Shown here: positions 1 to 13,012 of the stretch, one piece after another
Position numbering within the stretch: the first letter of the stretch is position 1
Layout of the letters: each line of letters opens with the position of its first letter
Assembly (NCBI GenBank): GCA_900708905.1
Contig: CAADRB010000007.1
Location: 2,253,969 to 2,317,968, forward strand
Length of the DNA: 64,000 nt
Direction: 5' to 3'
Origin: Hymenolepis diminuta
Taxonomy: Eukaryota > Platyhelminthes > Cestoda > Cyclophyllidea > Hymenolepididae
The notes under the pieces: model-generated
Told to the model about the DNA's origin: nothing
The model's database searches: none
Seen by the model: the letters and a program-made list of their open reading frames with translations, nothing else
Made by a program: the position numbers and the translations under genes

Positions 1-202
1 TTCTTCGGATAGCCTTCGGGATGCCATTATTCTGTCCTAAAATACGGCTGGAAAGCGCTTGTCAAACGATATTTTTGAAATAATTTGTTTTGGTTTAATT
101 GGCTAGATCTGTTCAGATACTTGTGTTTCAAACTTGTATTCTTATACTTTTACTTACCGAAATGAGTTTGTATTACGACTGTAAGGTTACTATTCTTGCC
201 AG

Positions 203-1610
203 TTCTACATTGCCGAAGTCGAGGGTCACTTTAAGGGGTCAATAGAGGAAGTACACGGTACCGAAGAAGAATCGGACGCTCCTAAACCAGTTATAGTCGA
301 CCAACCACTTGGTCGCCTCTGCAATAAGATGGGTCTTAATGCTGTAATGCCTGAAAGTGAAGGCGGTAAGCCCTCGAAGACTTCTTTCGTACCACTTCTG
401 TGGAAGAAACCACAGAAGGAGGTTGGTCCAGGTAGTACAATTGTTCTTGCTCGTCTCTACACTGGAAGAACACACCAAGTGCGCGTTCATCTACAATACC
501 TTGGTAAGTTTTAATTCTGTTAAAATGTCTACTCATTTGTATTAAGTAAAACTTTTTTAATTTTCCAATTTTCACAGGTTTCCCTATTGTGGATGATCCC
601 CTATACAATTCATATGACTGGGGTGAAACAAAGGGTGCTCTTGGTAAGTATCGAGAACCGCGATCAGAACTAATAACAGCGCTTGCAACTTCAAGGAATA
701 GGAGTGCATACTTGAAAGCGGCTGTAAGTATCTTACCCATTTATTTCAACTATTTATCAAGTTTGAGGCTATGTTAATATATTTTACACTGCATGATGAA
801 ATCACTTTAGTTATTTCTCATTTGGTGGTATGTACAGGAGGAGTATGAATTTCATTTTGTATTTCTTTGCCTGAATTAATTCATTGTTGTCGGTCATGTG
901 TTGACAACAGAAATCTGACTTTGTAGTTCATGATGTGCCACAAGAGTAATTGTTATCGGATCGCTTATTTTTATTAGGTTGTTCATAATCAGTTCATTCA
1001 TAGTGGTAATGAATAGACTTCCGTGTCGTCTCATTTCGTCGGATTTTTGTGTGTGCTATTAGTAGCTATTTGTTGATGATCTCAGAACATAATTCACTTA
1101 GAGATTGAAGGGCAGCTCACTAATTTTGTAACAAGTTATACCCTGTTATTAAAATAACTCAATTTCGTTATCCAACTAACCTTTAAGGTCATCTATGGAA
1201 ACGGCACTTCAGAAAACCAAGCCACTCACACGAGCAATTTTACGGAAGACGGTAACAAGAGCAGTGACGAAAGTGCACATGACAGTGTTACGGACACAAG
1301 TGCAAACACTGACGAAATCTCTCCACCACCTGCAAAAATGCGTCGACTTTCTGGCATTCGCTATTACGACGAATCAACTGTTGACGCAGAGACACTAACT
1401 CTCTTGAAGGCTGCTCATGATCCGGACTGCCCCGATTGCAATCGTCGTTTCGCCGAACCCAAGATGTCCAATCTTGTACTGCGCCTTCATGCTTATCGAT
1501 ACTCCGGTGCTGAATGGTCTTATTCGGCTCCTCTCCCAGACTGGGCTTTAGAATCGATAAAGTCGGAAGAACTTGAAGCACGAATTGAGAAACTTTTGCC
1601 CATTTTGTAA
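203..1610 (+). CDS. RPUSD2: RPUSD2-like RNA pseudouridine synthase, 3' part (last three exons)
   Basis: Exons are 203-503, 578-723 and 1188-1610, and the frame is continuous across both introns. Intron 1 (74 bases) runs from GTAAG to TTTTCACAG; intron 2 (464 bases) runs from GTAAGT to CTTTAAG. Exon 203 follows a TTCTTGCCAG acceptor. The stop is TAA at 1608-1610. The protein reads FYIAEVEGHF, then GRTHQVRVHLQYLG, the RluA-family strand that contacts RNA, then PIVDDPLYNSYDWG. The C-terminal part has CPDC followed by LVLRLHAYRYSG and PLPDWA, a tail I associate with vertebrate RPUSD2 and its relatives. A Ser/Thr/Asn-rich linker of about 45 residues opens the last exon. The family isomerises uridine to pseudouridine in RNA. 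The catalytic Asp motif (HRLD-type) is expected upstream and lies outside the window, so activity cannot be judged. The related RPUSD1/3/4 proteins are less likely because of the C-terminal CxxC segment. Confidence 0.9.
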
Positions 1611-4600
1611 TTTACTAATCCATATATATGTACTTAAATTATTTAAATAGTTTGTTAATTTTGAGATCGTTTCAGTGATGTTGGAGATCACGTTTGCAGC
1701 AGGAAGCGTACATGACTGATTATTAGTTTTGTAAGAAGTCACACCTGATCGAATTCATCGAGGGCTGTTACTGACGTGACTTAGTGCTACTTCGAAATTG
1801 GGTTTCTGATTTAGACTAGGATAAACGAGTCTAGCCAAGCTTAATAAGCGAGAGGTGGCTTAATCTGCCTGAGATGAGTGACAGGGTGCTCGTGATCTAC
1901 AAAGCATGGGAAGTCCGAAACGAGGCGAACCATGCGTTTTGATGTCCAAAATAATTATGGGATACGCAACATTGGAATCAATCCAAGAGATTGAATTCGT
2001 ATAACAGAATAGACTTGGGCTTAATTGATGCCAATATGAAGTTGAGAAACTTAAATTGGTGGCATTTCTAACTGCGTAACCTTAGATGAGGCAGAGTAAT
2101 TTGCTATGGAAGTACAACTCTTTAATCGGTGGGCTTTAACTGATAATTTATTTGGGGCTAGATCCCAAACACTGGTGTTAGATAACAGGAGAGATCGGTA
2201 AACTGCCTCATAGGGAGCTGTGTGAAGAACCAGTAAACGGCGTAAGAATCGGTTGACAAAGCATGATAATAAGTGATGTAGAAGAGGTGAAGTCGCTACA
2301 TTAGTCTCCATGACGTCTTCTTCTCTATCTCACTTCAGGAATGAGGTCAAATCTCGCGAGGGGATTAATTTGCCAGAGCTATCTTTCCTTTTGTGCATTT
2401 TAGTGTAAAGGCACGCTGAAATTGTCAAAAGTGAATTGCCGCGGACGTGGAGTTTTTATATATTTTTGGCGGCGCAAGCTCATTTAATAAGTAGTCATAA
2501 ACGGCGGACTGGACTTATGTAATTATTAGCGCTAGGTGAAATACAATAAATTGCATATTCTGCAGTAAAACGTACAAACCGAAAAAATGAATTATATGCG
2601 AACGAATTAGAACGCCGGATTGGGTCATTAAGCGAGTTAATGTGTCAGCCACTATAAGCATATGTATCCAAAGTCGTTTTAAGGCGAATACCAATTAGTC
2701 AAGGTTAATTGATATCCTTAATTCAATTATGGTCAAAATTACTCCTGTGAATGACTAATTTCCACGGGGGCAGCTGTTCAAAATTCAGACTCGTGAGTAC
2801 AGGTATGCACAAGAGACAAGGGTTAATATTTAAATTGCAATTTGTCCCAAAACCAGATTTGTCAGGTAATTCATACATTGAGCTGTCATTTGGATCGGTA
2901 TGTCGGAATGTGGAGAATGAATTTGCCAGCAGGTGAAGACGAGTTTATGACAAAGCAACGGTATAGCAAAGAGAGGTTTTAGCTTTGGAGTTGGTGTCCT
3001 TTCCAACGAAGCAAATTTAGTTACCATAAGGAAAGAATAAGAGAATCTTTTATTAGGAAAGAACGGGAGAAGCGCTAAGATGAGATAGTAAGTAAATGAA
3101 GAGGAAAGCCTACTAAAGTGTTAGTGGAAGAAATGCCAGTAAACCTCTTAAGCTCAAGGCTGATTCGAAAATATATCTATGAGGAGAAGTCTATAAGATG
3201 GATAAAAATCCGTAATTAAATCATGATAGAGGATAACGACTGATGTAACTATACATTTACATTGATCGAAATGCCGACAACTGTGGTATGATATTTATTT
3301 AACAAAGGATAGATTGTCCCCTCGGAACTCTATGTCAGTTGTCAAACAATATCTCCGAAACCCAAATAAGATTGGTTAAATTCGTTAAAACGAATTCAAT
3401 TATTTAAACTTGGCATCGACATCATTATAAGCAGGCTAATCGCGATTTTCCTGATCAATCATTGCAAGAACTGCTTCTTCGGCTAATTTAATCTGTGGAT
3501 TGACCTTGGAATATTTTTAATTGAATTATTGACACATTCCATCACAGCAACCATTTAGCTCGGTAACTTGATGAGTTGGTGCCTGTGATAAAATAATTGA
3601 ATATAAGACTATGATACGTTTAACTGTTTGATTTGAGTTTCTATAAAAATATGAGTAATGTAGACTTTTAACAAAGATTCAACAACGCTTTAAAAGCACG
3701 TTATCCTCTATTAATATTATTTGTTGTTCCTAATTAATTATCACCTTCCAGCAACCAAATGAAGATACAGCATAGACTGATGAGCTAATTCTAATACCTA
3801 AAATGGTGATCAAGCTCAATAAGTCAACGGTGATCCCTCATGTCTGCTAAACCGGAATTTTATCCTGTCATTAAGTTCAGTCTTTTTCTGACTATCAATC
3901 TACCCCGCCTATCCGTTAATAAAAAAATGATCACATTCTTAATTCAGTCCATTCGGCGTATTCAGTTATTCACGCGTTTTCTTATTTTCGGTAAATGGAG
4001 GACTGGTCATTTAACGGCTTTGGGGTTGTTTGGTCAGCCCAGATTTTACGGTTAATTCATTCCAGTTAGCTAAACGTGTGCAAGAACCGCCTTCTTTATT
4101 GTCTCTTCTAGACAATATATCATGTTTCACTATTAATAATAATTTCACTTATTCAAAGGTGGGATTGAGGATACGAATTGGACAATAGAATGCATGGCAT
4201 CTAAACTCTTCATTTTGACAAGTTTTTCCATCTTTAAATCGTAATGTTTGATTCCGACCGGGTTGTATATTCATGGTAATATTTTACCTTTATTTTGTTG
4301 GGTAATCTTGAATTTGAAATAGCTATATGGAAGTGCGCATTTGGGACACTTTTCACCTTTGACCAATTGTTGTATCTCACAAGAAGATTTCGAAGTGTCT
4401 GGTGTCCAACGTACCCATGATTTCACTCAAATATAGATCTTCCGATCTGGGAAAAGCCTTGGAAATATTAATTTGTTCTGTTAGAAGATGTCGCTTAAAT
4501 TGATAGGTTCCTAAACTTAAATAAAGATAAAGCTCATGTTCCTAATTTACTTCTGGATATTTTGAAGTTATTTATTTAAATAAAATTACTTTAAATTTTG

Positions 4601-5485
4601 GTTTTTATAGATTTTTATTGTTTTTGAGCAGTCAATGATAATATCAACGCGGACCGGTAAATTGTAACTTGAATGGTATTTTGGTGGAATAAACTGGAAA
4701 TTACTCGTAAAACAGCCTAGGTCGTGTAAGACTGATAATTAAAATTATTTATAAATATTTTATTAAATAGTTTATAACTTTTTGATTGAGCGCAGAGAAC
4801 GTAATAACTTACTTATAATTTTTCAAGTTTCGGCTCTAGCCACCTTGCTTCTTACGCTTCTTACTATTTCAAAACAGAGTTTTAATACATTTGTGCCTTA
4901 AATGTGAAAAAGGGAAATGAATCACAATAAATCTTAAAGGGATAACATAAGTTGTCTCCCTTGTACTTTATCTATACAAACGATTCCATTTAAACAAAAG
5001 TCAGCTACTCTGTATAACGCTCCCAAATTTGGCATTCCCGCCGTAGTTAACAATAACCGGAATGGAAACTAATTTGTGTACTCATCTTGAAGTTAACCCA
5101 TGGACGTATATTGTTTTGCTTTTAAAATAGAACTAACTTTTTCTTTTATATATTCTGGCATTTATTATTGTGTTTGAGATTTATTGTGTCCCGAAATTGG
5201 ACCTTTAGCTTAAATGAAAAATGTTGGCATTTCACTTTTTGAAAATATCGAGAAAAATCTCTTCATATTAAAATTAATTCTCCTTCTGTCTAAAATAGAG
5301 TTCTTTAATACTTCATTCTGGAGAAACATAGATATTCTAATACATTTTCTACTTGGTTGCTTTGTTTGAAATGTAAATTAAACTTTAAAGCGTTCAATAA
5401 CTAATTGCGGGGGAAATTAAATGAATTAATTAACTGCAATATTGTGATTTAGTCGATTTAAGCAAACGTCCATATATGGACATAG
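1611..5485. other. Intergenic stretch without recognised gene
   Basis: This stretch begins at the synthase stop codon. Bases 1740-2350 are richer in G+C than their surroundings and are open in several frames (for example 2051-2311 on the minus strand, 86 codons), but nothing in the translations resembles a protein I know, so I take the patch as decayed repeat. The rest is AT-rich with frequent stops on both strands. I found no canonical AATAAA directly after the synthase stop. Confidence 0.6.
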
Positions 5486-5564
5486 TTTTCAATATACTAT
5501 TTACTGGTGATAAGAGAAATGTGATTTGGGTGATTTCAGTCTCGAAACCGGGGTTTCTGGATAT
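5486..5564 (+). repeat. Diverged dispersed repeat, family R4, copy 1
   Basis: These 79 bases align without gaps to 24935-25013; I counted 50 of 79 identical by hand. The best block is TTTCAGTYTYRAAACC followed by TTTCTG. Similarity may continue patchily downstream, where both copies have a gttgg-cacttagcttt-like stretch. Neither copy keeps a shared protein frame. The element class is unknown. Confidence 0.4.
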
Positions 5565-8500
5565 TTACAATTGTTTTTATGGACTCACTGTCATAAATAT
5601 GTCATATATGTATCATTCCTTGAGATTTTTGAGAGTGTTAGGTTGGCACTTAGCTTTGAAGGTAAGTGAGTGAGAAATGAGCTAGATGATGGCTCTTAAG
5701 AATAAAAATTTGTGAACATCTCATTCATTTCAAATTCGTCCGATTGCAAAAGAAAGCGTGCACTCGATTTCATCAAGTTTAAAATTGAGTTGTGGTGCCA
5801 CTCCATATTCAGTTCGTATATACTAGCGAAATGTTTACTTCTAATGACCAAGATTGGGAGGTAATTCTAACATGATCTGAACATCACAGAACTTATTAGA
5901 ATTCATATTGCTAACAAATGAGCCGGTTCTCTTTTCCTCGCTGTATATATCACGCAAAATGCAGTCTGGTGTTCATTGTCAATCAATCTAATCTCTAATC
6001 ATTGATTTGGAAATTTATAGGTAACAAAATGACTCAATCTCATATCCCAATAAATACTTATTACCTTGGAAAATAATAATTTAACAGAATACCGGACGGT
6101 TATTTGCATTTGCGAAGCCATTCGATGCAGTCCCTTCGTATCTCTTGCGCAACACTTTTGTGATAAATTTGATCAAATTTACTTAATACCATCTCTATTA
6201 TTTTGAATAGATCTTCCCTCCTTTCCATTTTCTCGAAAATATAATCTCCGTCTTTAATTAAGATCATTAAGACGATGAATTAGCAGTTAATCTGCTAATT
6301 TTACCCAATAAGGTAGGCCTCTGGGATTTTCGCAGTCTTAATTTAATCAACAGTCTTCTCATGGATCTGAATTTTTTAAGCTAACGAATGCTCTTTGCTT
6401 TTAAACTAAATTGGAGGAGGTTTTTATTCCTATTGTTCTATTCAACTTGTATTTACCTCTTCTAAAATAAAATGATCTATCTGTGGAAGAATCTTCTAAA
6501 GATCTAGCAAAGTGGCTTTATTCCACTTTAAATTCCATTGGATGCAAACTGGAAATACTTTTAACCAGTCATTCAGGAAATTACAAGTAGAAAATACACG
6601 TTAATAGTCACACTCAAAATCAAATCAGGCGATAGTTAAGAGGGATGATTCATGAGTAATAAACATATCTTATGACGAATTAGTCAACCAACCATTTACT
6701 CTCATAAAAGGAGAAACAAATGTCACTGTCAAAAGATCATACCTATTCAAAGTAAGCGCCGATGCAGAAAACAGAAAGTTCGCATAGCTATTGGGCACCT
6801 GGAAACGAGGGAGACTGACACATTAAAAGAATATTTGTACTAAGGGAAGACATGGAGTAAGCGCCAGCCGCGTTACCAAAAGTTTAGTTAAATTGAGCCT
6901 TGTAAAGGATAATGATAACCAGATCTTCATATATCACTTCATTCATTGACACTAGATGCGGAAGAAATCAAGATGGAGGCAACCGTATAAATCTTATATA
7001 TTGTAATGAATACTATAAAGTTCCATCGGTCTCATAATCGTATTCATCCATGAATGAAATATTTTTAATAATTTTGCTATAATATATTTTTTATTACATC
7101 TAGTGGGTGGATACACGAATAAAACTGGACAAAAGTGATAAAATCCACACTAGTATCTGAGACATTTATACCTCTAAACTGTGATTCCCTCCTTGTGTAC
7201 CATAAAACGTTATAACAGTTATGCAGGTGAATATGGTTAATATTATCAGGAGGGTTTTTATATTTCCGGTGAATAAATATTTCCTTGTTGAAAAAATGAG
7301 ATTTAGAAATGGGAATTAACCTCCAGCCTTCCAGTAATGGGGACTTAAAATAATTATTTCATAGGATAATTAGTGATTTCAAGATGAAAAGGCGTTTATA
7401 ATTATTCACCTATCTCATAGAGCAAATTTCAATTAATTAGATTCATATATAGTTGGGTGCACTAAACACTGCTTTGACAATTTAAACAAAATTCATGAAT
7501 TTATCATTCGAGTTAATCTTGAGTGGGTTTTGTCTGATCTTGGCTATTAGAAGAGAATATATCAGCAATAGTTAACCGACTGTCAATAAACTCTGGACAG
7601 CACGAACATGAGTCCGCTCCAGAAACTGGATGACAAATTCTAAAATTCAAACATAGGTGTATTGAAGTACGAAATAGTGGACTATATCCAAGACGTAACA
7701 GAAGTGCAATTTTAATCTCGAGATTGAATTTCGTAAGACCCTTTTGATGCCCTGGTTTTAATTTTTTCTTCTACTCAATTTCCTTTCTCATGGTAAAAAA
7801 TGGTATTTTTTGCCTTCTTGAACGTAATAAATAACTTAATATATTTAATTAACGCAGAGTCGACTATTTTCTCTTATAAATACAAAAGTAAATAAATGAT
7901 TAATTATTCAATTAGTCGATTTTAATTGCAATTCCTGTGATTCTTAGGTATTAAGAACCAATTGTTATTATTAGAGAAGTAGTGGCACGATGACATCATT
8001 TTAAGCTGGACGCTTTCCAATGTAAACTTTCCTCTGTTTCAGATAAATCTGAAATTGTTTATGAAGTACATTTTGGATAGTACACCGATAGACGCCTAAA
8101 GACCGCTGCGTCTATGGATTTTCTACAGTTGGTCTACGAGTAATTCATAATTATTATCATTATGTGGGCTCATACTGCTCCAGACAGTTTGACAGTCTAA
8201 AAAACTGTTATAATCTGCTCTCCTCTATTGAATACCGTAACGGACTCCTAGATTCTCTAAGACATTGCACTAGTTACAAATACGACCTGACAGCACCACA
8301 ATACAAAGCGACCCAAGCCACTATATCAAAGTAAGACACACGTTTCCGTATCGGTAGGTCGATTTATATTATGCGCCATTTACAACCGTACTGTAAATAA
8401 ATTCGTTTGAATAAAAGGAATTAAAAGATGGAAAATAAAGGATATTACATATAAGCATTATTTTGGAGAAAATATTATTTTCTTATATGTAACAAAAGCA

Positions 8501-10890
8501 AACTATCATCCATATGCCAATTATAAGAATGAAGCTTTTATTCCTATAAACGGAGTTAGTTGAATTAACGAAACGTCTTAGGGACTACATTTCTACATTT
8601 TTTCTCTCCGACTTGAGGTAACAGCAGTCGCCAATATCATGGCAACAGAAAATAGGCTTTCAAATTAAGACAGTATTGACTGAACTTCAAAATGAATATT
8701 TACTTCTAATCAAGTGGACGACGTGAAGTTGGTTTGTGTAAATATCATTTTTGGAAGATACAGTACTCGAAATTTTTTGCAGATGCTCTTGCTTGAACTA
8801 TTTTACTGCTATTTCGATATAATATTCTGAAACTGTCAAATGTTGTCTCTTTTCCGTAAATATGCACTAACGTTTTGGAAGCCTGTAAGAAGAAGGCAAC
8901 AATATAATAAAAGCTCTCTGTGAAATTATACTGAAATTAAATGCTTCCTGATAATAAATTGATGGATCAGTTTGATAGATGTAACATTTTAAAGGGTGTA
9001 GGAGTTTCAAATTTTACCTTCCAGATTTGTGCAAATGTTCCTTAAAACGCCATAACCAGACCCTATATTGAATCCAGCAATCAACAGGCGCTGAATAGTG
9101 TACTCATTAATTCGGGAGTTAAATCATGAGCTGGGAATATCGGGATGTTATACAGTATCTATGCTTCATATGGACAACTCGGTGCTTTCGGAATTACAGT
9201 GACGAAGGTTTCTTGATGCTCTCACTTAAATGGATACTTCTTGACCGCACCCTATTTTTACCTCATTGAATTCGTTTCCTGCTCCATTTATTCATATGCA
9301 TTTTCAAGATTAAAACTTGTTAACGCTTGTTTACCATGGTCATAACAATGCCCAAATATTCTGTGACTTTTGTAGGTTAGAAATGTTCCGTTCCGCTATC
9401 AAGAAAAGATCATCCATATAAACAAATGTGATGTTTTAGTTCAAATTTTAATACCATTCGTGAAAAGGGGCCATTTTGAACACACTATTGTCCATAAGTT
9501 GGATAGCATCTCAAGATACCTCAATGGCATTTTTCATTCTAATTTAAAATTTAACCACTTAATCCTTTCAGCGAAACTAGAACCTCCTAATAAAACATTC
9601 TCACATCCTAAAGCGAATAGGAATATCGAACCTAGGTTTTCGACCGAAAGAGAAATCTGATTTTGAAATAAAACTACAAAATTCAGTTTATAAAGGTCTC
9701 TAATTTAGTTTAAAATTACCCACTGACAGATCTTGAGAATCTTGCTACAATGATCCAAACACTTAATGTACGTTAATGGAATCAGATCTCGAATGATACC
9801 TGAAAAATACTACGATTTGAACCTTAAATATTTTAAGCGATCTTGTAGATGAAGTATTCTTGACATTTATGACAGTTAAAAGCAATAATAAGCGCTAACT
9901 CAAAAAGGTATTAATAAAATACGGTAAAAGAGACAAGGTTGATTTACTCTCTTCTACTTGCAACTCGTAGCTTATTCCGACTTACAGCTCCGCAACTCTA
10001 AAATTGTACGTGGCTTGAACTCTCAAATCTGTCCAAGTAGGGAAATAAAAGTTACAATGCAGTTATACTGTCAAGACAAATAAAAGATATAAAGGAAAGG
10101 AAAATATTCGGGCATTTATTCATCTGCGTGACCTTATGTAGGATTGGCCAAAATAATCGATAATCGGTTGATATTTACTAAGAAATAAGTACCTAAACGA
10201 ATTATGAATTAGAAAAAAATTAATTGAAACGTCGAATGAATACCATTGAAGTAACTCAATTTTGTGTCTAATATAGAAGAAAACGGAAAACTTTCAAAAA
10301 AGTAATTTTATTTTAATCAAGCCAGAATTGTACTGATTGATTATAAATGAATCAATCGTAGAGAATTTTATGTCTGATGTACCTTTTAATTTCCTTGCTG
10401 TGTGAATGAATAGCACATTAATTGCCTGAGGCCTGCATGTAAATATAAACAACATACTACCCTCCTTGGAAAATGGTGATATTTACATAGTCACGTTCTC
10501 GTTTAGTCAACTTTCTGAATAAAAAGAGCACTTTGACCTGTTATTTCACATATTTAAGTGTGCTACTTTTGCTGATAAAAAATTTTAATCTCACCTTTAC
10601 TAAAAAATTCTACTTTCAGGGAATTTATTTCAGCTTTAATGTCCATGTAAGAAGAAAATGAAAAAAATATGCAATGCTAGATGCGAATGAATTCAAGCGT
10701 TTCATTGATACAATCCTTACTCTCGATGCAAATATGTTTTTACGGAAGCTCTCTTTGCCAAACGGAAAAGCGAAAGATGTGAAAAACAGAAAATGATTCT
10801 TTGTAGAGAAGACGCTGACTATAACTTAAACTCATGAAAGTGAACGGAATCAATAAATGGAATTGCAGAACCTATGCCTGCCGACATATT
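5565..10890. other. Intergenic stretch without recognised gene
   Basis: AT-rich sequence with no open frame that looks coding. The one discrete structure I see is the inverted repeat at 8445-8492, listed separately. An open frame at 9460-9660 (66 codons) has no recognisable motif and is of the length expected by chance. Confidence 0.6.
8445..8492. repeat. Inverted repeat with 11-base arms
   Basis: The arms are TTACATATAAG (8445-8455) and CTTATATGTAA (8482-8492), a perfect match, separated by 26 AT-rich bases. It could be the relic of a small MITE or a cruciform-prone site. It is too short and AT-rich to assign. Confidence 0.5.
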
Positions 10891-11108
10891 GGCCTGCTCA
10901 GTCCCTCTATGCATTCCGAGCCAATCAACTCATGCCTCTACCTTAAATGTCAATCGCCCACCGATGAATGAAAAATGTGAAATTGGTCACCTATCCTATC
11001 ACACCCCATTTCGCCTATTCCTTAAAATCAGGATTGCCTTCACTCAGTAATGATGCCTCCTCTTTCTTACCAATCTCTTTTTCCTTTCCCTTCTCATTCA
11101 TTTCTAGT
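10891..11108 (+). repeat. Diverged dispersed repeat, family R1, copy 1
   Basis: It starts with GGCCTGCTC, as does 52922. The segment from 10979 (GAAATTGG) through a CCATTTCGCC block and a pyrimidine-rich tail ending near TTTCTAG aligns to 52988-53130 at roughly two thirds identity by eye. The copies differ by about 22 bases in the spacer between the head and this block. It is pyrimidine-rich on this strand. Frame 10968-11165 lies within it but is not shared as protein by the other copy. Confidence 0.55.
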
Positions 11109-12919
11109 TGTCCAACACACATTTGTTCAAACCTTTTTAGTCTTAGGAGGACCATTAGATCTTAGGAGGGATATCTTGCAACTCTTAAAGTAGCCTTTCT
11201 CGGGATTAGAGCTAATTTAGAACAATAGAAAGTCACTATTATAATGCGCATATAAATAACACATGCTCTCATAGTGGAAGCTTAATTAATACGTTTACTG
11301 ACATTCAAGAAGATAGATCTTGACTCAGAAATGGGCGTGTATACAATAGGGATGGATAGTTAACTTTGTCAGATTTTAAATTGCCAAACAACATAGACTT
11401 GTATTTGGAGATAAATGGAATATTTTTGGTGCGACTTTGAACAGACATCAGATCATACCTCTTGCATACCAGTTTGCTAACAGTTGACCCTCCTTCCTCA
11501 TACGGAATCTGCACACTGCTAGATTATTGACTAATTAGGCAGACAGTCGTATGTGTTACAATACTTTTACATTTTTCCTGCTGGATTTGAAAAAGCTTAG
11601 CTGTAGTGGATCTTAGAGAGTGCCTTAAAATATTGCGGTGGCAGTCTATATAACATAAGCTGCAATGATAGTTATATTAGGGGCACTGTAAAAATTAATT
11701 CTTAGTTCCAAAGAAGGTATACAATTTTTGAAAGTAAGGGAAACACTGGAATTCTGAACTCTGAAGGAACTCGCTTTCCTTCAGCCACTTATCTACCAGA
11801 ACTATCCAAAAGATTGATTTTACCATATCCTGAAATGTTAATTATTCCAAAAAGTGATATTAGATGTTGCAGTACCTGCACACGCTCGGTATCTCTTTGT
11901 GTCGCACACATACTGACACATCTCTTTGCCCTAATTGTTTGCAGCTTATCAATCAACTAAGGACGCAAAATATGTCGAACGCCTAATCGTACCTTATTTC
12001 GCAAGTTTTCCACAATCCGCGTTGTAGCCGCTCCATACTGACGCCTTCCAACCCGACTATTGGTCTTCAAACTCGGAAAGACTCATGTTTCCTGTTAGGC
12101 TTATAAGGATCATTATTTCTACTAAGGGATATTCAGCCTACTTTAGTTGGTGTAATAAAACAGCTTTATTAACGGATTACAGATACTTCACCGTCTAGCC
12201 ATGAAAACTCATGCTCTTATAATGGGAACTAGATAAACTCAGACATGCTGACATCCATACCTCTGCCCTTTGGTGGTTTAATTCTATCTAAACAGTATCG
12301 ACTAACACAATTATGATACAGTTCTATTTAACTTTAATCTACTTGATATTCTAATTCATTTAATGGTGATCCGAATTCAGGATAATGAAAAGCACTATTT
12401 AAAACGAGAAAGCCCAATGGATCTTCAAGACCTTGGGTACCGATCCACAATGAAGATATGAGGCCAATCAATTAAAGAACAAAAACAGGTGGTGTAAATA
12501 TGTCTTTACTCAAAGTGGTACAATACTAAGACTTGGTGAGCGGGAGAAAGTTGATCAGCACGAGAGGAAAACGCTTGTATCGTAATCTTTCATGATGCTC
12601 ACATACTACCAACGCATGATTAATGACAAGCGAGGCGAGACTTAAATGTGCAAAGAGAAGATAACAAAGGAAACGTGTGATAGTCGTTGAAATTAATATA
12701 AAATGTATGCTGTCTGAGTATACTAGAGGCTTAATGAAGAAAAGGGATACAATATAACATAGCTAGAGAGAAGAGAGCACGAGCATACCAGGGACCCCAA
12801 ATAGCACATGTGTTCTTGGACGCTTATTTGATTTTCTGAATAGTATCCGCAGATCCTAAGATGCTGGTTTGCTCTTCTTCCGGTTAGGGAATGGGTTTTC
12901 ATAAAAAGGCAAGAACATA
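11109..12919. other. Intergenic stretch, mixed composition
   Basis: Bases 11870-12110 are richer in G+C and CpG than the neighbourhood and probably contain old mobile-element sequence, but no motif is recognisable. Minus-strand open frames at 11305-11514 and 12723-12932 have no protein signature. Confidence 0.5.
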
Positions 12920-13012
12920 ATTGAGTAGTCAAGTGCTACAGCCCTTCTAATTGGCTGGTCAAAACATATGCATATGCTACTCTGGCTCATTATGGAGATC
13001 CGCACTCATGTC
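12920..13012 (+). repeat. Diverged dispersed repeat, family R2, copy 1
   Basis: These 93 bases align without any gap to 18917-19009; I counted 63 of 93 identical by hand. The core is TTCTRATTGGCTGGT, followed by TCTGGYTCA and ending in CATGTC. The lack of gaps despite the divergence suggests copies of one defined element. Upstream similarity is weaker and downstream similarity fades. Confidence 0.65.

Noticed and set aside
3776..3800. CTGATGAG hammerhead-core match
   Set aside because: No GAAA core or stem II partner follows.
7590..7630. Possible hammerhead ribozyme (GAAA next to CTGGATGA)
   Set aside because: The core CTGATGA is interrupted and the conserved elements are in the wrong order; GAAA is the loop of a CCAG/CTGG hairpin.
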